64,000 nt of DNA from Trichobilharzia szidati (GCA_944472155.2 OX235271.1:89417256-89481255), one strand, 5' to 3'; shown: positions 1 to 11,907, counted from the stretch's first letter. Numbers and translations are program-made. Notes: generated by a model from the letters alone, not told the origin.

Positions 1-154
1 AACATTCGTGACAGTGAATGTTCAATAGATGTTTTATTGAGAACTAAGGACAAACATCCTAATGCTATTTTATATGAGCTATGAACTAGATTTGACTGAA
101 TACTTCTATATATGTCTACATACATCTACTTTACACCGTATTTTCAATTTTCAG

Positions 155-205
155 ATACACGTGCAACCAGCAAACCCTGAGGAAGAATATAAGAATACAA
201 GGAAG
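155..205 (+). CDS. Family B micro-exon, 51 bp
   Basis: Acceptor ttttcag, donor gtgggt. Phase 0 gives IHVQPANPEEEYKNTRK. Phase 1 meets a TGA. The matching exon at 55205-55255 differs by one synonymous Arg codon change (AGG to AGA). Confidence 0.75.
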
Positions 206-3200
206 GTGGGTGTTTAAATTACTTATTATATGCTAACATGGCATTATATGTCTAATGTTGTACACACTGTTTAGTTTCTCGACAGATGTTCGCACAACAT
301 AGCGAATAATTTAAATCAGGTTAAGGCAATTCAACTGTAATGGACTTGTTTCAAAGCTTGATAATCTTACGCTTGACGTAAAGCACAGTTTTGAATGCAC
401 CCATTCAGAAGATACCACGAATAGAGTAAAGTATTTATCAAGTGGCCTGGTTTTTGTCCTTTTAAGTCTAATCAAACTTGAAAAATTGTAGCTAACAGAT
501 AATGCGTTTCAGCCAGAATCACTATGTACGCCTAGATGAGTTTTAATTTTTTATCTCGGAAGTTGAAGTTTAATTTGATTGAGTATTATAAAAGGTTTTC
601 AAGTTCTGCATGAGTAAAATGAAAAGCACACTCAGTGGCTGTCCAAGCTGAAGCTCTGTTGAAAGCAGCATTCCTACTATTCCGGAAATGTTTACGAGGT
701 AAATACGCAGAATCAATAAATGAAACAAAAAGGGGACAAGCACATGATTTTGTCATTTCGGTCAAGCTATTTACACAAAATTTTGCAACACAAGCACATG
801 TATAGTGATTAAATATTGTTTAAATATTATAATGAATGGACAGTCAAATATTTGTTGCGTAATGGTTTTGCTTGGCTCAGAGTAGCTAAGAGTCAGACTC
901 AGAATGAGTATTTTATTCATTCTGGGAGTTTATCAGTTAGGTAGACCTACGTCCCCAGTAGGTGACGGTGTTCCCACCGAGATTCGAACCCATAACTCAT
1001 CCTTTCAAGCTCTAAGGCGTTGTTTACTTAGGCCACTAGGCAAAGACACTCACCTCTTCTGCTACGGATACCATTTGTGGTTTCATGATTTCTTTGGTTT
1101 TATTGTTAGCTATTATCGACCACGTAACACCTTGTTAACCACTATGTACCACCAAAAGTATTCGTATTAGGAGTCATTAAGTTATCAGGCTCCATGTATT
1201 TCAGTCCAACATAATCAATCACTGGGGAATTCAGAATATTAATTTCAACGTGTAACAGCTTCGTTCACTTTTAGTTTCACTAGGATTTTGACCTAAATAT
1301 GTGCACGAATGAAAAAATGTAAAATCCAAACACACAGATACAATAATATGCCATTAATTGCATCAATCCTAGATAGGAATAGCATTAAAGCACTAGTCAC
1401 CAGAAAGAGAAGCAAGTATTAGTAGACTTATCATGTTTTTTCTACATATACGCACATGCACACCTCTTAGATTTCGCTGTAGTGGTTGAAGTTATCCTGG
1501 CCGGTTAGAGTAGGTAGGCGTGTTGTAAATTATTCATAAACAAAATTATATCGGTCCACTAGAAACTGACTATTTCCTTAACTGGTCATAAGTTACTAAC
1601 TGTTGTTTTAACTAGCATTTGATAACCATTATAATGGAAGTGATGTTTATTAACAAATGTGATTATTATTATTATTATCACCATAGTATATTGTGCTCAG
1701 ACAGCAAGAACGTCCAAAAGCCGTAAGTTCGTTTAAAATTAACAATTTACACTACACTATATTTGAATCACTTATGGTTTCTTAACGTGTTCGTATGAAT
1801 AACATCTATCTTATATTTTATACACTTTTAACATATTTAACTGTGAAGAGACTAGCGTTCGGTTGTACAGTTTCTTTCCCAGTCATTCTAGATATTTAGG
1901 AAAGAGCCTCTACTGATTATTGAAGCTTTTGAAAGAACTTAGTGAATATTCCTTATCACTTACACAAAATTGTTTACTCATCTGAAATAAATTAATCAGA
2001 TTTTCTTTCACACTAGTCACCTTATTAACATTTTACAATAAGCTTGATTAATCATGGAAATTCTGATAGTTGGCGATCAAGAAAGCCACTCATTTTTGTT
2101 TTAATTCTTCGAAATTTTGAAGTTTACTTACCAACCCTGAAAGCATTTAGGCGTGTTGCATCTTGTAAAACGCAAATGTTTTTTTCTAAACTACATTCAT
2201 AAATTTCAGTTCTTATGAAATACTACACACTTTCTAGATAAAAAACCTTTTTCATATTTTTGACTGAAATCACTTAGTAGGACAATAGAAAAGCATTATG
2301 TGCGTTAATTTAAAGTATCGTAATCTACAATTTCATCAATGACATCTCTTTCGTAAATAACTATTTGCAGTATGAAAACAAAATTTATATTTTGTTTATA
2401 AGTAGAACGTTTTATGATATCAGTAACACTTAATTCTGAGGGTAATATATATGACTCAAGAAATAGTTCCAATAGCTTTGTTTTTTAATTTTCCCATATA
2501 TATATATATGCTGAATGATTCATTCAGAAGAGCTGACATCGGTTAGTGAACCACTGGAAAACCTGTGAGTACTGGACGGCTGTTTCGTCCTAGTTTCGGA
2601 CATCTTACAGTACTCACCAACCGGACAAAACAGCTGTCCAGTAATCCCACGTTTTCCAATAATTCTCTAACTGATGTCAGCTCACGATGAAATCCTGTAA
2701 CCAATCAATCAAATCCCTACAAACCAATACTTGAATATCATTCAGAAGAGTTATCTAAGTAGGTTAACATTATAAGTTTACATGAAGTACATGATAGGAA
2801 GAAATAACTGAACTCTGTATAGTAGTTCTTAAGTATTTTACCTGTGTTTAAAGAAAATAAAACTGAATTCTAATTGCCATTTTAAAAGATATACAGTTAC
2901 CTTTAAATCAAGTAAGCGACTCAGTTTGTAGTAGTGTTCTGCACAGGAAGGTAACATAAATCAGTAGGATTGGAAATATTTGACAAAATCAATATTCTGT
3001 CAGCTTGAAAAGAAAGATCGACTAATGTAACAGGATAATATGACTTATGTTTTTCTATCAGGATTCTTCTCAACTGATTACAAAAATAAAAATTATCAAA
3101 GAAGATTTGAATTTATTTTCCACTCGATGACAAGGAGTAATTGATAGGGACTATATGTCCTCTGAGTATTTCATATGAACGTCACTCACATTACTCCTTT

Positions 3201-5082
3201 TCGTTATTTTGTTAGAAACATACTTACCTTAGTTACACGACGAGTTAAACCTTGTTTCTATCCAAAATCTTGAACTGTCTTCTTTCAAGAATATTCATCG
3301 AATTATCCTGTAAATATTCACTGCTTTTAACTTTCAATAACTCATGATTCCTAGAAATTACTCTATGTCATCTCAAAGGAAAATACATCCAAAAGGTTTT
3401 CGTCCAACTTTACTAGTGCGAAGAAGTGTATGGAGTTTGTAAAGGAATTATGAGCTGAAAACCTAGCGAACAACTGATAAATATCTGATACCTCGTTTTC
3501 TAACCAAATCTACACTTCAATATAACATAATGAAACGGTAGAAGACGAAAGACTTGATAAAGGAATGTATATTTGGAATCTGGTGTTTCTATATAGCCAA
3601 ATTATGTACAACTTATCTTCAAATCACCATTTGCACAGATCTTCGTTTTGTGGTTTTTCTGGACTTCTTCATATTGTTTCTTTGTGTTCCTTTCACGTCT
3701 CACATGTATCTGCACAACGCTGTATCATTTGCCTTCTCTGACATCAAATTATATTTTATTGATATTTTTATGCCGATGAACGTCTCTTTACATACTACTG
3801 ATAAATCTTATCAGTAACACTCGTCACAATAAGGATTTAGTGTTTCACAATAGAAAAAAACATTTACACTGTATATTATATGCACATAACGCATTAAATC
3901 AAAGTTAAATATGCTTTGTGTAATAGTATTTCCTCTGAAATTTCTCGTAGTCTGTATGTTAAGAATTTGACATAGGTGCTACTCAGTATGTTCACAATCT
4001 TTTGAACATTTTAGTAACATGTTTTCATTTTATTTTTTATTAACAATATGCAAACGTAAATTACAGATCTATCCATATGAAGACAACGTGATTGAAGTTG
4101 CTGGACTTCATCCAGTAAGTGCATGCAAAGGCTTTTTATTTATACTTTTACTAACACTTACATAGTTTCCGGCCAATAATTGTTATGTACAAAAATAATG
4201 GATTAGAATTTTACACCCATTTTTAAATTTAAAGCCTATATTTGTTTGAGAAATAACAACACAAGGTAGTATGGATTTCTTCAGCTTCAAATTGTTGTTT
4301 GTTTCATACGTAAACGGGCTTGCTAATGTGTTTGTTTTCTGATGTGCGTTAATCGTCAGATAAGAGAAGTTCAACAGAAAGTGGAATTACTAAATTCTAT
4401 AGTTTTCATATATTCGTTATTACTGACTGCAGTTTACAATAACTTGTAGTCCTTTGAAAACAGCATTTTATTGTTATTAATGTCTCCTTTAGTTCGTAGA
4501 GGAGCATAGGGCTTCAGCTGCACGTCTACATTGTGTTCGGTTCTCCGACAACGTTTTCACATGATTCCACGTCTGCCCACATGATTTCAACTCCTCTTCG
4601 CATGACCTCCTCCATGTCACCCTCGCACTGACGACCAACTGGCCACTCACCGTTCAGGTTACACTCGGGAGCCTGGCGTGTGACGTCACTTAGGAATTTT
4701 TAATATAATTTTATGGTTGCTTTCAAAGATTACAAGTATTTGTACATATCAGCGATGGCTCCATGTCACGAAAAGAAATTACAATTCACAGGTTATTGGA
4801 TTCCGGTTCGGTGACAGAGTAGTCAGTGAGCTGGCCTTTCAACTTCAGGGTTCATGGTTCAATCTTTGGTGGGGTTATAGACACACTGATGAAAAGTCCT
4901 TAGTTTCCACTGATTCTCTAAATAATTCCTGTCTGTGAGGAAATCTACACTGACTTGTGCATTTTAAATCTTCTTAGTAAATGTTGGAATTAATTTTAAT
5001 ACAGTCAGTCAATAATTTTACTAGATATTTCTATGTTGTTGAAATGCCTTATATTTTTATTTTTCTCTTACAGTTTATGTGA
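155..5082 (+). CDS. 3' end of a micro-exon gene (family B, copy 1), partial
   Basis: Four phase-0 exons, each bounded by AG and GT, join into one open frame: 155-205 (51 bp), 1705-1722 (18 bp), 4067-4114 (48 bp) and 5074-5082 (codons F, M, stop). The 5' exons lie left of the window. The predicted tail is acidic (PEEEY, YEDNVIEV). Only phase 0 is free of stops in the 51- and 48-bp exons, so these exons cannot be spliced in frame onto the phase-1 gene at 28499-51816. Exon sequences are conserved in the second copy (one synonymous change). The design of tiny symmetric exons in long introns is that of schistosome MEGs, whose products are usually secreted. Function and the exact family are unknown. 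Confidence 0.72.
945..1075 (-). repeat. tRNA-derived SINE-like fragment
   Basis: On the minus strand an A-box-like stretch (TGGCCTAAGT) and a B-box-like stretch (GGGTTCGAATC) lie about 40 bp apart, as in a Leu/Ser-type tRNA. The arms do not pair well enough for a working tRNA. The same relic is at 55937-56068. Confidence 0.5.
1705..1722 (+). CDS. Family B micro-exon, 18 bp (probable)
   Basis: Flanked by acag and gtaagt; phase 0 gives QERPKA. In copy 2 the exon bases are identical and the donor is gtgagt, so both copies keep a functional donor despite a substitution in it. The polypyrimidine tract is weak, which lowers confidence. Confidence 0.5.
2520..2720. repeat. Head-to-head pair of SINE-1 fragments
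   Basis: A minus-strand piece (about 2530-2600) and a plus-strand piece (about 2600-2715) of the same SINE meet. Both contain the 'ccagtactcac ... ttctctaactgatgtcagc' motif seen in other SINE-1 copies here. The duplicate at 57530-57725 has the same arrangement, so the structure predates the segmental duplication. Confidence 0.7.
4067..4114 (+). CDS. Family B micro-exon, 48 bp
   Basis: Acceptor aattacag, donor gtaagt. Phase 0 gives IYPYEDNVIEVAGLHP; the other phases meet TGA. The exon is identical in copy 2 (59473-59520). Confidence 0.75.
4495..4700. repeat. Unclassified GC-richer repeat-like block
   Basis: This block is GC-richer than the surrounding AT-rich intron and recurs at about 59890-60100 as part of the segmental duplication. 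No protein match was recognised. A retroelement fragment is possible. Confidence 0.3.
4770..4920 (+). repeat. Diverged SINE-1 copy
   Basis: tRNA-like head with a B-box-like GGTTCAATC and a body ending 'ctgattctctaaataattcc', comparable to 'tggttctctaactgatgtc' of better copies. Its duplicate is at about 60176-60340. Confidence 0.45.
5074..5082 (+). CDS. Family B terminal exon
   Basis: After a good tract and acceptor (tttttctcttacag) the phase-0 frame reads Phe-Met-stop. The same terminal exon is seen at 60483-60491 directly before the assembly gap. Confidence 0.62.
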   Translation, partial: FM

Positions 5083-5245
5083 AGTTCAGCGCTTTCAACA
5101 TCCATGTCTGAATACTGAAATACTGGACATTCAAACTTAGCTTAAATGTAAATATAATCCTGGCTAATAATGCTTTGTGTTTTTGATTATATAATTCAGT
5201 TGCGGAAACAGAAAGTGGTAAAATTTTGTAGTTTGCTGTTTACTT

Positions 5246-5251
5246 AATAAA
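5246..5251 (+). terminator. Polyadenylation signal AATAAA for family B copy 1
   Basis: This is the first canonical AATAAA after the stop codon. It implies a 3' UTR of about 180-190 bases. Confidence 0.5.
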
Positions 5252-5259
5252 GCAGACCG

Positions 5260-6110
5260 ATGTGAACTGTATTACTGAATGACATTTCGCTCACCAATCA
5301 CAACAGATTAATACATTATGCTTAAGACTTTATCCAGCAGATGCATTATTTGAGATTAACAAGCGTGCTATATCTTCATTTCATCTTAAGTTACCATCCA
5401 TGACATTGTTAATAATATTTGGAAACTGAATGGTAGTCATTCTTGACCCAGGAGGTTTTAAAATAAGTATCCAAGTGGCAATATTAAATGACGAATATTC
5501 GAACAATAAAGCTAACATGAGTTTCCAAGAGCTCACGGATTCACACCATTGACAGATACCAGCAAGTACGGCATGCAGTCACAGGTCTACCTGTGAAGTA
5601 ACCTCAAAATTGAGGTATCATACTACAAAGAAATCATCGAAAGTCCATTAGAAAATCTGAGTAACACAAATTACGATAACATTAATTTATTACTCAGTCA
5701 CAGTTCACAAGTGGTTTCCTTAATTTTTTATTTTTGTTAGGTAAGTGGGACTTCGTAGGCAGTTGCATTAAAAAACAGGTTGACAATTAAATTACTGACA
5801 AACCACTCAGAGGGCCAGTTAAGAGACTAAACGAAGCTTTTGCGTGAATATTCAATAAATACCAAAATAAACAATGAGAATGTAGTAGAATTTCAAGGCA
5901 TATTTGCACAAATATTAGTTTGAATAGTCTTTTCACTTAGCTTCTCATCTCGGCACTGGATGACATCTGTCTGAGTCTGAGAAAGAATACCATTTTTCTG
6001 AATGTCACCAGTAGCATAACAGGCATAAAAGGTAGTGTCATGATTTTCTGACAATTACCTACTAATGCACGATGATTATTTGATTATGTTGAAAATTTCA
6101 ATTGCTGGTT
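5260..6110. other. No gene recognised
   Basis: AT-rich, with short ORFs of no coding character. No repeat I can name. Confidence 0.5.
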
Positions 6111-6164
6111 TTGCAGGGATTTTGTTTGATTGGTTGAAGGATTTCGTCATGAGTCGACACTTAT

Positions 6165-6525
6165 TAGAGAGCCATTGGAAAAGCTGGGAAATAATAGACA
6201 GCTAGTGGGAAGCCGTGACCAGTAGGGTACAGCAGGTTGAAGGTGAGGCAGTAACTCATCGAAGAAGACATTGTGAAGTGGTCGCACTATGTCGTGAATT
6301 GGAGAAAGTTAGAATTCATGGACTGGCCATTGGATCGGGTTCCAGTGGCTGAATGGTCTAAGAGCTCACCTTGTAACCAGAAGGTCCTGGATTCGAACCG
6401 TGACGGTGGGTGCGTACTACTGAAGAGCTGCAAACTAGGCTGGCAAAACAGCTGTCCAGTACTCACTGGTGGTTTTCCAATGGTTCTCTAACTGATGTCA
6501 GCACATGAAGAAACCCTCCAGCCTA
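6165..6525 (+). repeat. SINE-1 copy (tRNA-derived)
   Basis: A tRNA-like head (A box about TGGCTGAATGGTCTA, B box GATTCGAACC) is followed by the family body 'ctgtccagtactcactggtgg ... ttctctaactgatgtcagc'. An upstream extension of about 150 bp is shared with the copies at 52605 and 57725. The ORF across it is not a gene. Confidence 0.72.
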
Positions 6526-6529
6526 TGAT

Positions 6530-7735
6530 GAAATTGTCAATTATGCAAACTATTTTGACAATGCAAATCTACTGTAATTGAACTTACTTGGCACTTTGTA
6601 TTCAAATAAAATTGCGACGTCTTAAGTAGACAGAATTAACTTCTTCCCAAAAACTCTTCTAAATAAGCGACAAAATGGTTTTGGTAACTTGACAATTCCT
6701 AACTTAAAATATAATCCATGAAGTTTGCCTGTACCGCTGTCTGTATGATATATTTGCGAAACAAAACTGTATTTTACAGGGAAATATGAATGACAAATGA
6801 TCACGATATTAACCATTGTGAGATGAAAATTTAGAATGATAAGCAGAAATATTCAAAACAACTAGTCCGTTTAATAAATGTTGACAGTTTTATAAAAGAT
6901 AGAGTTTTTTCTGAATAGGTGATACAACTGTGCGATATCTTTAGAAAAACTGATCCTCTATCTACTTGTCAGTTGAGTTTAAGTGAAAATCAAATAATGA
7001 AAAGTCAGATAGAATCAACAAAATAATTGGGACTTTAACAGCAAGAAGGGTTATAATTGACACTACGCATGGTAATATCACCGGATAAGAGTAAACAAGG
7101 AGGATTGAGTGTAACAAGCAAATTAGTTTTCCACACAAGGGAGAAGGCTTACTTTAACGAATGTCCATCTTCTCAATATACATATTAATATGCTCACCTG
7201 TCTGCCTAAGAAGTTTTTCTTGAAAGCTATTTTTATCATTACTCTTATAATGAGAACCAATTGTATGCTTTGTTGTGTAGGTTGGCCACCTGTGTTTATC
7301 GAGGTGGTGGATTTCAGTTAATTTTCAAGTCATTTGAAAACGTGGCCTCCACCCTCAAGTACCAGGCATGTAGTTACTTTTCCCTACGTATGTGTGTGAA
7401 TTGGTTTATAATAGGCCTCATCATTGCTTACTTCATATAAAATCTACTATAGGATACACACACAGTATTAGTGGAACTAGTAAACAAACACAGCACTACA
7501 TACTAAAGATGAGAATTTTCAGGAAGAAGATGAATATGGCTTTAGAAATTACCAGGAAAATGTGGTAAAATATCAGCTAGATCTAATCCAAATAAAACAT
7601 GGATGACGAAAAAAGGAATGAGAATTGCATAAGCAAAGCAATCAGATCAGCTTAACAAAGTATTAAGGGTGGTTGAGAAATAACGACTGACCACCAAAAG
7701 GAACATCTTTCCATATTTCTTCCATTACTCTATGT
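6530..7735. other. No gene recognised
   Basis: AT-rich sequence with only chance ORFs. Confidence 0.5.
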
Positions 7736-7850
7736 TTCGACTGAAACATAGGACTTCAAGCTAGGGATATGAAGCTTCAGCAGTGCTGTTCTTACAGAGA
7801 GGGAGTTGTTAGCCTCAAGCCCAACCTCCCCTCTTTTCTGGGATTACTAC
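7735..7850 (-). repeat. SINE-2 3' fragment
   Basis: The minus strand contains the tail seen in full SINE-2 copies ('gaagcttcatatccctagcttgaagtcctatgtttc'). The tRNA head is not recognisable. Confidence 0.5.
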
Positions 7851-8004
7851 AAAATAAGCGGAGCTTAGGAGTGCTTTGGCATGGAATATAACCCAACTCG
7901 CCTTCGGGATTAAAGAACATTCTACCACACACGTACATCTTTCCACACCTATATTTATATACACTAAAATCTGGCGTAGGTCTTACGATATTCATAGCGT
8001 CGGA

Positions 8005-8275
8005 GTTTTGAAACTTTGAAAGTAAGGATCCAGCTGGAGATCTAGTCAAATTTGCCAACACCAGTCCGCTGTCTCGATTAGTTATATTATGCGAGTGACC
8101 GTAATGTCCTTTGTTGAAACCCTGCTAGGCATGTACTTTTGAAGATTCCCAAACGAGGATGAAACAGCTCTCCAATATTCCCTGGTTTTCCAATGGTAGT
8201 GAAGGTGATCAAAGGTGATCCGCTCTTGATCAAAGCTGTAACCGATGAAATCTTTGTAAACTAACGCTTGGAGAG
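8005..8275 (+). repeat. Degenerate SINE-1 copy
   Basis: The body motif 'gattcccaaacgaggatgaaacagctctccaatattccctggttttccaatgg' at about 8137 matches the HH-like and 3' parts of SINE-1. A tRNA head is not recognisable. Confidence 0.5.
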
Positions 8276-8289
8276 TCAAACAAGTGTTT

Positions 8290-9235
8290 ACAATACCCTC
8301 TTCTACAACCTACCTTTTATTTTAACAAGACCAGGATATCAAAATTGCCAATGAAAACCAATGCACAGCTAGAAAAATGTAAAGCAGTTTTTCTAAGAAA
8401 ATTTCCGTTGGTTTATTTATGAAAATGATGTTTCATTATGCCTGAGGCCTAAGTAACTTTAAATACCGAAATCAGAGCAAGATTTCATAAACTAAGTCGG
8501 CGATGCGTTCGATATATTAGCACTGAAACAACTTATTTGACGGTTTTTAAACAGCAGTCTTTTAGGACTAGACAGCTTTACACCAACCTAATCTGTTGTC
8601 CAGTTATTTTGTTCTATGCAGTCAAAAGGATAGTGGATGGCGTTATTTGTCTATTTATAGGCGTCCGACTAAATGCATGCTACGCGTCTATTCCGCACTG
8701 TTTCTTTGATGATAAATATTAAAAAAGTCAGTTGATACTCTTCTCTAAGAAATTCACCAAAAATTGGGAAACCAACTGACATTCCTTCTCTGAATTAAAC
8801 CTAAAGGCTGAAGGACAGTTTCAGATGAATGCATAGAACTCTGTTTATCAAAAGCATATAAATCTGATATGAAATTTAGTTTCCTCACTTAAATCTTTCC
8901 AGAAAATATAGAATCATTTTTCAAACTGTAGCCAACCGCATTTACCATGATATTTTCCTAAATATCATGCATAATTTGGAAATTGATTATTATTATTATT
9001 CCCTTGGGTCCCCAGCCTCATACATTGTACAGACATTCCACGTCCTCATTCTTATTCTTGCTTTCATCGAGAGAAGACACACGGGCTGGCTGACTGGCTT
9101 CCCGAAGCCTTTCACCAGTCCGGGTCATTTCGCCTCTCCGATTCGAGCAAAGAATAAGATTTTAGATGGTTGGAGGCAATCGGCAGGAAGCCTTGGACCT
9201 AGTTACTAGTGTCCAATCGAAGAATAAGATTGTTA
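8290..9235. other. No gene recognised
   Basis: AT-rich to about 8985, then a GC-richer stretch (8998-9235) with an 80-codon open frame containing GWLTGFPKPFTSPGHF. The compositional step suggests a repeat fragment, but I cannot assign a family. Confidence 0.4.
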
Positions 9236-9239
9236 TTTG

Positions 9240-9400
9240 AATGTTTTGTATTTTCAATATATTTTCTGTGCGTTGAAGTTTCTCTAGCAGTTTGATAGCT
9301 TTTGTGGCGTAGAGTCACTAGCCCCACGCCCATCCCTCCCTCTTGGGACAGGCTAGAAAACTAGCAAGCTAGTTAACTAAGCGAGGTTTTTAGATATTGT
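9240..9400 (-). repeat. SINE-2 fragment (related to 27232-27375)
   Basis: The two stretches share 'tgaagtttctctagc', a variable middle, and 'gaaaactagcaagctagtt.actaggcgagg'. Read on the minus strand they correspond to the 'acctcgctaagccag ... tagcaacccc ... gaagcttca' body of the full SINE-2 copies. Confidence 0.55.
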
Positions 9401-9605
9401 AGGGAACTGTTATTGTTGATACTCACAGACAAATAACGATTACGTTCTCAAATGTTCAAAAAAAATAAAATGGCTGAATATAAATGAATTGAAGTAACTA
9501 CAATGTATTCTTTGTCTAAATAGGATGGTTCTACACCACAGAATACCTTAGATTACATTATTCTATACAAACTGTGAGTGTAGTTCATTTGTTCCAAACA
9601 AAGAA

Positions 9606-10143
9606 ATGTTTGACACAGAGTCTAAATCGGAACTGAAAGATTCCTTCGATAAAACTTACAGTGGATTAATAATAGCAAAACCATACATAAAACATCCAAC
9701 AGGGCTGTTTCTAATCATATTAGGATGTTTACTATTCGGGACACTGATTAATGTCTTAGAAATATTAATTTTTATGGAAGAGATTAAATACCATTACAAT
9801 TCTATTCATATCTAGTGTCAATTTCACATTTTTGTACAGACAGACAACTTCTCTGACTATTACAGTCGTTATCTTAAATAGTAATACTGCTTTAATTTGT
9901 CTGTTTGCTGGCATTCTTATATGTTATCGTACTTCAGGATTGACCACCATCGATGACAGTAATAATAATAATAATATTAATTCAAAAGCATATGCAGAAT
10001 CTGTTGGACTAGCCGTATTATGTTCAGTTGCGGTATTATTATTCCTTTTATGTTTCACTCATGTGATTCAGTTTGTGCAAAATATAGACAAAGGAGTTAT
10101 GATGATTCATAACGGTTTCAGACAGGAAGTAAAGGTTAAATCT
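9606..10143 (+). pseudogene. Small multi-pass membrane protein, coding region in two frames (broken, or split by an unseen intron)
   Basis: Two adjacent open frames look like one protein. The first (9606-9815, ATG start) has a polar N-terminus, then a hydrophobic segment at about residues 33-56 (GLFLIILGCLLFGTLINVLE). The second (about 9770-10143, a different frame) has two more hydrophobic segments separated by a polar loop with an Asn run, then a charged tail ending EVKVKS. The general plan (short cytosolic ends, about three membrane spans, 'HPTGLFLIILG..LFGTLIN') recalls MARVEL/synaptogyrin-type tetraspans, but the match is too weak to name. The frame change falls between span 1 and span 2. 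No good splice pair explains it: the only GT..AG there is 25 bp and recreates a stop. So a frameshift, a sequencing error or a missed intron are all possible. Confidence 0.38.
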
Positions 10144-10149
10144 TGAACG

Positions 10150-11210
10150 ACTAAGTAATGGCTTTTTTAATTGAAGAGTAACAATATGGCGTCCTGCTTG
10201 AATCGCTGGGCTACCTTGGTGTCCATCTGACACAATGCATAAAGCTTTCTCCATTTATCTCTTTGTTTCAACGATTCAGTTATGTCCTCGGGTCGTCAAA
10301 TGTACTTAAGAACATTTTAACTGGTTTTCAGCCTACTGCTGAGCATTCCTCGAAGACGAAGGAAAAATACCATTAGAGATTATTTTACTCTTCAGCACCA
10401 ACAGCACTATGTCACATGATGTACTTTAGATCTCTACCTTGAAGATCCTGTAGAAAAAGAAGATATTATGCATGAAAATTTTGTATATTACGTTAGATTT
10501 CTGTGCAAAATAAAATTGCTATCATTAATCTAAATAAAATTAATTCAAGGAAACGGTTGACTAATCCGTAAACTAAACTCCTACTAAAATGTTTGAATCA
10601 ATTTGAACTTAAAACACAAGCCTAAAAGCTTAAAATATTTTTATCAGTCGTATGCAATATACTAAGTAAGTCACGATCTACTGAATTCGCAGGACAGTTT
10701 AATCCTGAATATATTAAACCGGTTTATTAGTTTGGGAAACACATTACTACCGAACTGGACATTGTTATTGCCGCAGCACTGCTTCACATTAAAAGTGAAT
10801 TACATCCAAATCATGATGTATAAATGTTTTCAGTCACAATGTACTAAGCTTTTAGCTGCCACAATGAAATGATAACATATAAAGTTGGAGGTGTTAAAGG
10901 ACGCTATTTTCTTAAATTATTTACAAAATCAGGAAATTCCGTCTTCAACTTTATAACAGAGCAAGTGACTGAAATAAGAAAAATCAATTATCAATGTCAC
11001 TTATTTTAAACCAGATAGTTGGTATATGAAAGTTATGTGAACATATACTTTCTGTGTAAATTTCGATGAAAACATTCACTTTTCCTGCTGATTTATATTT
11101 GAGACTTTCCTTCACATGGGTCTTTCGTTAGCTTCTAGTAAGATGGAAAGTCAGCCTTTTATAATCTAAGAAACTGTTTTGATAGTATCTCCTTCAAAAC
11201 AAGGACAGAT
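10150..11210. other. No gene recognised
   Basis: AT-rich flank between the membrane-protein frames and the Penelope-like element. Confidence 0.5.
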
Positions 11211-11213
11211 CTG

Positions 11214-11513
11214 ACTAACTCGTCATTGAAGGGTTGAGTTAGCTGTACCAGCCGCTATGCCGTCTCGTGATAGGGTGAATGAGACATATCTACTATGAGA
11301 TGTAGGGGCACTCCTGATTTCTGAAGTTTCAGTAGACCATACATGTGTGAGATCGTGCTCCCTGTGGGTTTTATGATTTCGAAAGTTTTTTGGTGATATA
11401 TACCCTTTACCTTTCAAATTCTTCAATAAGAAGTTTGTTATTTCTCTCTCTACTTTCTCCGTATGATCTTTCATTACTTCGGGCTTCTGAAAATTGCTGC
11501 CGTCAGCTAGTAT
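11214..11513 (-). mobile_element. Inverted 5' arm of a Penelope-like element
   Basis: Read on the minus strand, this 300-bp arm repeats 11609-11907 with few differences, including the KDHTEKVEREITNFLLK coding stretch. Head-to-head partial copies are a known feature of Penelope-like elements. About 95 bp separates the arms. Confidence 0.8.
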
Positions 11514-11608
11514 TGAGACGAAATGAAAAAATAGTTATAACCCGACCGGATAAAGAACCGGGGATAGTCATTATGGATGGGTAGGATAACATTAACAAGA
11601 TGAACTCC

Positions 11609-11907
11609 ATATTAGCTGACGGCAGCAATTTTCAGAAGCCGGAAGTAATGAAAGATCATACGGAGAAAGTAGAGAGAGAAATAACAAACTTCTTATTGAA
11701 GGATTTGAAAGGTAAAGGGTATATATCACCAAAAACTTTCGAAGATGTTAAACCCACGGGGACCACCATTTCACGCATGTATGGTCTACCGAAACTGCAG
11801 GAATCAGGAGTGCCCCTACATCCCATAGTAGATATGTCTCATTCACCCTATCACGAGACGGCATAGTGGCTGGTACAGCTAACTCAACCCTTGCATGACG
11901 AGTTAGT
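11609..11907 (+). repeat. Direct arm of the Penelope-like head-to-head repeat
   Basis: Reverse-complement partner of 11214-11513. It carries the in-frame RT segment of the main element body. Confidence 0.8.

Larger units (their letters stand above)
1..5082. repeat. Segmental duplication, copy 1 (partner 55051-60491)
   Basis: The sequence from base 1 onward is nearly collinear with 55051-60491, including introns and old SINEs. It therefore continues left beyond the window. Differences are scattered substitutions and small indels, plus one extra SINE unit in copy 2 and a short palindromic insert near 901-925 here. The duplicated block carries the 3' exons of a micro-exon gene. After the terminal exon no comparison is possible because copy 2 runs into an N gap. 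Confidence 0.93.

Noticed and set aside
945..1075. Minus-strand tRNA gene
   Set aside because: A and B boxes are present but acceptor and T stems do not pair properly; it is a tRNA-derived repeat relic.
1483..1509. Possible 27-bp phase-0 micro-exon of family B (WLKLSWPVR)
   Set aside because: In duplication copy 2 the first codon is TGA, so it would end the protein there.
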